From Catenulispora sp. EB89 (GTDB taxonomy: Bacteria > Actinomycetota > Actinomycetes > Streptomycetales > Catenulisporaceae), in NCBI RefSeq assembly GCF_041261445.1, contig NZ_JBGCCU010000008.1, forward strand, positions 62,001 through 126,000: 64,000 nt of DNA, given 5' to 3'. Numbering within the stretch: the first letter of the stretch is position 1; each line of letters begins with the position of its first letter. Both the position numbers and the translations under genes were made by a program. The notes under the pieces were generated by a model that did no database searches, was not told where the DNA came from, and saw nothing but the letters and a program-made list of their open reading frames with translations. Positions 63,901-64,000 of the stretch are shown in pieces.

Positions 63901-64000
63901 CTGGTCGAGGACACCCCGCCGGAGCGCGGCGGCGAGGTCCGCGAGCTCGCCGAGCTCCGCAGATCCGGGCTCAAGGCCGCCGCCGCGCGTCGGCGGCGCG
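54946..64000 (+). CDS. Modular PKS 3 (3' end beyond window): KS-(AT remnant)-KR-PCP-like, KS-AT-KR-PCP-like
   Basis: At least 3,018 residues; the frame is open to the window end. Docking helix EDKLREYLKRATVDLADA. KS1 is active-looking ([22 protein letters not shown]). An Ala/Glu/Val-rich repeat linker (about 450-560) follows. Then comes an AT remnant of about 175 residues lacking GHSxG and the His motif but ending in the normal PTYPFQRERYW. The KR (GGLGEIG, Tyr near 1113) lacks LDD. The carrier reads DLGGTSL, as in PCPs. Module 2 differs in style: KS2 has VQTFCSTSL (Cys1556) and NVGHLD. Its AT has LGYSLGEY (Ser2059) and HAFHS (malonyl type). A KR and an LGGSSL carrier follow. The last residues, Arg/Ala-rich, look like the end of the protein. 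Confidence 0.9.
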   Translation, partial: MATEDKLREYLKRATVDLADARRRLAEADARRREPIAIVGMSCRFPGAPSVPEYWRLLSEGRSGVLDGVPDGRFALGPEADALGVYTRRGGFVEDVTRWDARFFGFPPREALRMDPQQRLLMELAWEGMEDAGAPAASLAGTRTAVIVGFSDVFQYGRIEDERVGPEVFTDPYTGQGSSPSVVAGRLAYHFDLRGPTLALDTACSSSLVAVHLASEALRRGECDTALAGGVFLALHPDMYVHGCATSMLSRSGQCRTFDAAADGYVLGEGGGLVLLERLSDALRNGRRIHAVIRGSAVNQDGRSNGLTAPNRGAQVDVIRRALAAAQADPADLSYVEAHGSGTPLGDEIELAALGEVFAGRTTPLPVGAVKTNIGHTQAAAGMAGLIKTVLVLEHGRAPANLNLAEPAEAVLASTAVQPCTAARDLPTGERPLVAGVSSFGWSGTNAHAVLEAAPAVETTGAAAAEAEVLRAVGAEGAQAVEVGAEVLRAARAEAARTVEVDALWAAGAEVLRPVGAEAARAVGAEGAQAVEVEADALRAAELEAASAAEAEASQGAKTPRPELLMVSAAGQEALSASLQRLADAVASTGASLAEVAYTLRTGRSELDVRRAIVATSLEDAAVQLAAAGEAPGVRRLKDRPRVGFVSPDMQAELVERLAGLGIVPDLIARDESELADVDAVIEFAADIADPETWLLQTCGRLWELGLGLNRSVRGASGLRPISLPTYPFQRERYWVDVPGESATDRVELLTQRWEAVESPSEVAYSGRYVLYRDASGVADALADLLRARGAEVEFATAEPAAADTPTTVVHLAALDTSHDEADEAEAVASAASAIAAWGEASAPARVLVVTRAAHAVRPADAMSSTQAAVAVLPIVANQEYPHLDCRSIDLDPTHTASVAAETIAAELRQPSDAPQRITTAYRAGRRYAPTYSAAAAPLPPLPVVRPGGTYLITGGLGEIGLVIAEHLVRQGAAELLLTSRSGEPADPHDPRAVALRRLRELGATVATPRVDVTDPAAMRELFASAGRRIDGVVHAAADARQDAFQPLRDLDRTSAARHFGAKVDGARVLVGVVAELAGQAEPAESADPNQNRSPDWCMLFSSTSALLGGVTFGAYAAANAALGAVAQAANAHGSTRWTSAVWDTWACTLGKLSGGIGASLVAHSMTDVEALDAFDRAIGHGTSGTSGTSPIVIAAGGLADRLPRPASRAASAATATARAGTAIRHPRPDLPQPYAPPRTATERAVAAVWSAELGVEPVGMGDNFFDLGGTSLVVPGLLAAIAERCGVSLPTVALFEAPTVRSLAAIVDERGARRSEPMQNTEPETQNAEPETQSTKQEPAPQTPPTPVSTAASQPQPPRPLPVLDRERPAPLRTPPPTPTEADRHVAIIGMAGRFPGAADVDTFWSNLCAGVESISFFTRDDLIAAGVAPDLVDDPSYVLARPVLDDIAGFDAAFFGISPRQAAITDPQQRLFLEVCWEALEQAGYARADDSRGKVGVFGGTHLSTYLHGIQDQLEADGVSIFELAMGNEKDALTTVVSYLLDLHGPSVAVQTFCSTSLVAAHLAVQSLRAGDCDMALAGGVSIRVPDKSGHLYVPGGMESPDGHVRTFDAQARGSMFGDGAAVVALKRLSDALRDGDHVWGVIRGSAMNNDGTLKVGYTAPSVVGQSRVVVAAMADAGVTPEDVGYVEAHGTGTVMGDPIEVAALTRAYGPTPRKQYCAIGSLKTNVGHLDRAAGAAGLIKTAMVVREQVIPPTLHYSSPNPGIDFADSPFYVAAELQPWPLDSAGPGAADSGPRIAGLNSLGMGGTNVHMIVEEPPQRRALGTRHQDADPAASRRVQILPVSARTADAADAACRRLGEHLDANPNTRLVDAAYTLQAGRRTFEHRRVAVVSGLDDAVTALTDPGAARPPMRRTDPAQQRPVAFLLAGVGEQYPGMVGELYRREPVFREQLDECLALVGKALTAHGPFGGGLPGVGMSNADLPDTDLPDLLDLLTGARGGGGGDLAALLGRRGAADPRTEALERTEIIQPLMFAVDYALAVTLMRWGVHPTAMLGYSLGEYVAACLAGVLSLEDAIALVAYRAALIGAAEHGSMAAVPLSADELRDRFALDELGLDVAAVNGPGTTVVAGPAAALDMLTARLRERDIPARPLQTTHAFHSRMLAPLADDLTAWVAANVTLNAPELPYLSNVTGGPAEAELVCDPGYWARHMCATVQFADAAAELLADPDLAVVEIGPGKSLGTLMRAAGCPPERWPLICATLPAAGDPTAADETLSEGVARLWLAGVEIDWDAYHGRVVREGTVLSADAPGRVPLPTYPFQRKRHWIEPTGTVRSHRAGAGIAAPAVTSAAASAAPYEATRLEDLDLLPKLPEEQWLSVPVWRQIPAAPPAAAQPGSWLVFARDGLAAQVLDELRAAAAASGAAVTEVRPGVGYGDGYAAGADGGYTVRPGSSEDILAMLQDLRRREIGLERVVHLWALDERSELDDKTALALGLHSLAALCRAAGEAGSTHWALDIVSAGAFPVLDGSEARPVAAALVGPALVIPLEYPSISTRLIDAEPATDAAAIVAELRRERTGTPVALRGTRRWLSGFETVAPADLDEAAKTLRPGGVYLITGGLGGLGLAMAERLVRACGAKLVLLGRSGLPPREQWAAIASGALAADPAVRDRVERVRALIALGGEVEIAVGDVADSADVRRAVGLAQERFGALHGVLHAAGVPGVGLIQFKGSGDSDAVLAPKVDGVRALAEALRLDEPDEVPLDFLLLFSSIVTSTGGGPGQFDYCAANSYLDGYAAKLAAAGHRVVSVGWGEWAWNAWEGGLGGVDDGTAAFMRRHRDAFGLTFDEGWRMLLRALAAGEPRVVVSTQDLPTMVRYGRSFTVDLFWAATPAEGAGQARHPRPELVTAYQEPSTEAERTIAEIWGAALKLDRIGALDNFFELGGSSLLGINLLAAVQRAFPGAHLPPHILHEAPTVAALARIAAGLVEDTPPERGGEVRELAELRRSGLKAAAARRRR

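Overview
This 64 kb window is high-GC DNA (about 70% or more by eye, GC-rich third codon positions, GTG starts, GGAGG ribosome sites, many ATGA-coupled genes). It looks like a chromosome segment of a filamentous actinomycete such as Streptomyces or a relative. It has two parts: a signalling or conflict-type cassette at the left end (1-9487), and most of a modular polyketide gene cluster (about 9994 to the right edge, continuing beyond it).

Left part. The 3' end of an AAA+ ATPase gene overlaps a small radical SAM gene. That gene overlaps a very long protein with a zinc-ribbon-like N-terminus, an FHA domain, a Ser/Thr-kinase-like domain and several membrane helices. A 1,746-residue helical-repeat protein ending in a CHAT caspase-like domain follows. 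One HNH-like gene (9516-9956) separates this cassette from the polyketide cluster.

Starter-unit region (9994-29815). A leftward operon encodes an acyl-CoA-dehydrogenase C-terminal-domain protein, a full dehydrogenase and a small unknown protein. A long rightward operon encodes a stand-alone condensation-domain protein, an ATP-grasp ligase and a BtrK-like PLP decarboxylase, followed by three related blocks. The blocks are built from KASIII-like enzymes with a Cys-His-Asn triad, shortened KASIII-like partners without the triad, acyl-CoA dehydrogenases and discrete ACPs. An AcpS-ACP fusion, a stand-alone adenylation enzyme and a FAD monooxygenase are interspersed. The likely logic is amino-acid activation on discrete carriers, decarboxylation, flavin oxidation, and transfer or condensation by KASIII pairs. 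The operon ends at a strong hairpin.

Regulation, second activation set and export (29950-40409). A LuxR-type regulator gene faces an ACP / AMP-ligase / ABC-transporter operon across an inverted repeat. Leftward genes encode a second PLP decarboxylase, of the type usually paired with such a ligase and ACP, then a SARP regulator and a discrete acyltransferase carrying a shrunken ketosynthase remnant.

Assembly line (40826 to end). PKS1 is KSQ-(AT lacking its small subdomain)-ACP, then KS-AT-DH-KR-ACP. PKS2 is KS-AT-DH-KR-ACP. PKS3 (cut by the window end) is KS-(AT remnant)-KR-PCP-like, then KS-AT-KR-PCP-like. Docking ends suggest the order PKS1-PKS2-PKS3. Two modules lack a usable AT, and the discrete AT at 34979-36865 is the obvious candidate to serve them in trans. 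The product cannot be named from the sequence. A reasonable inference is a partly unsaturated polyketide carrying an amino-acid-derived unit.
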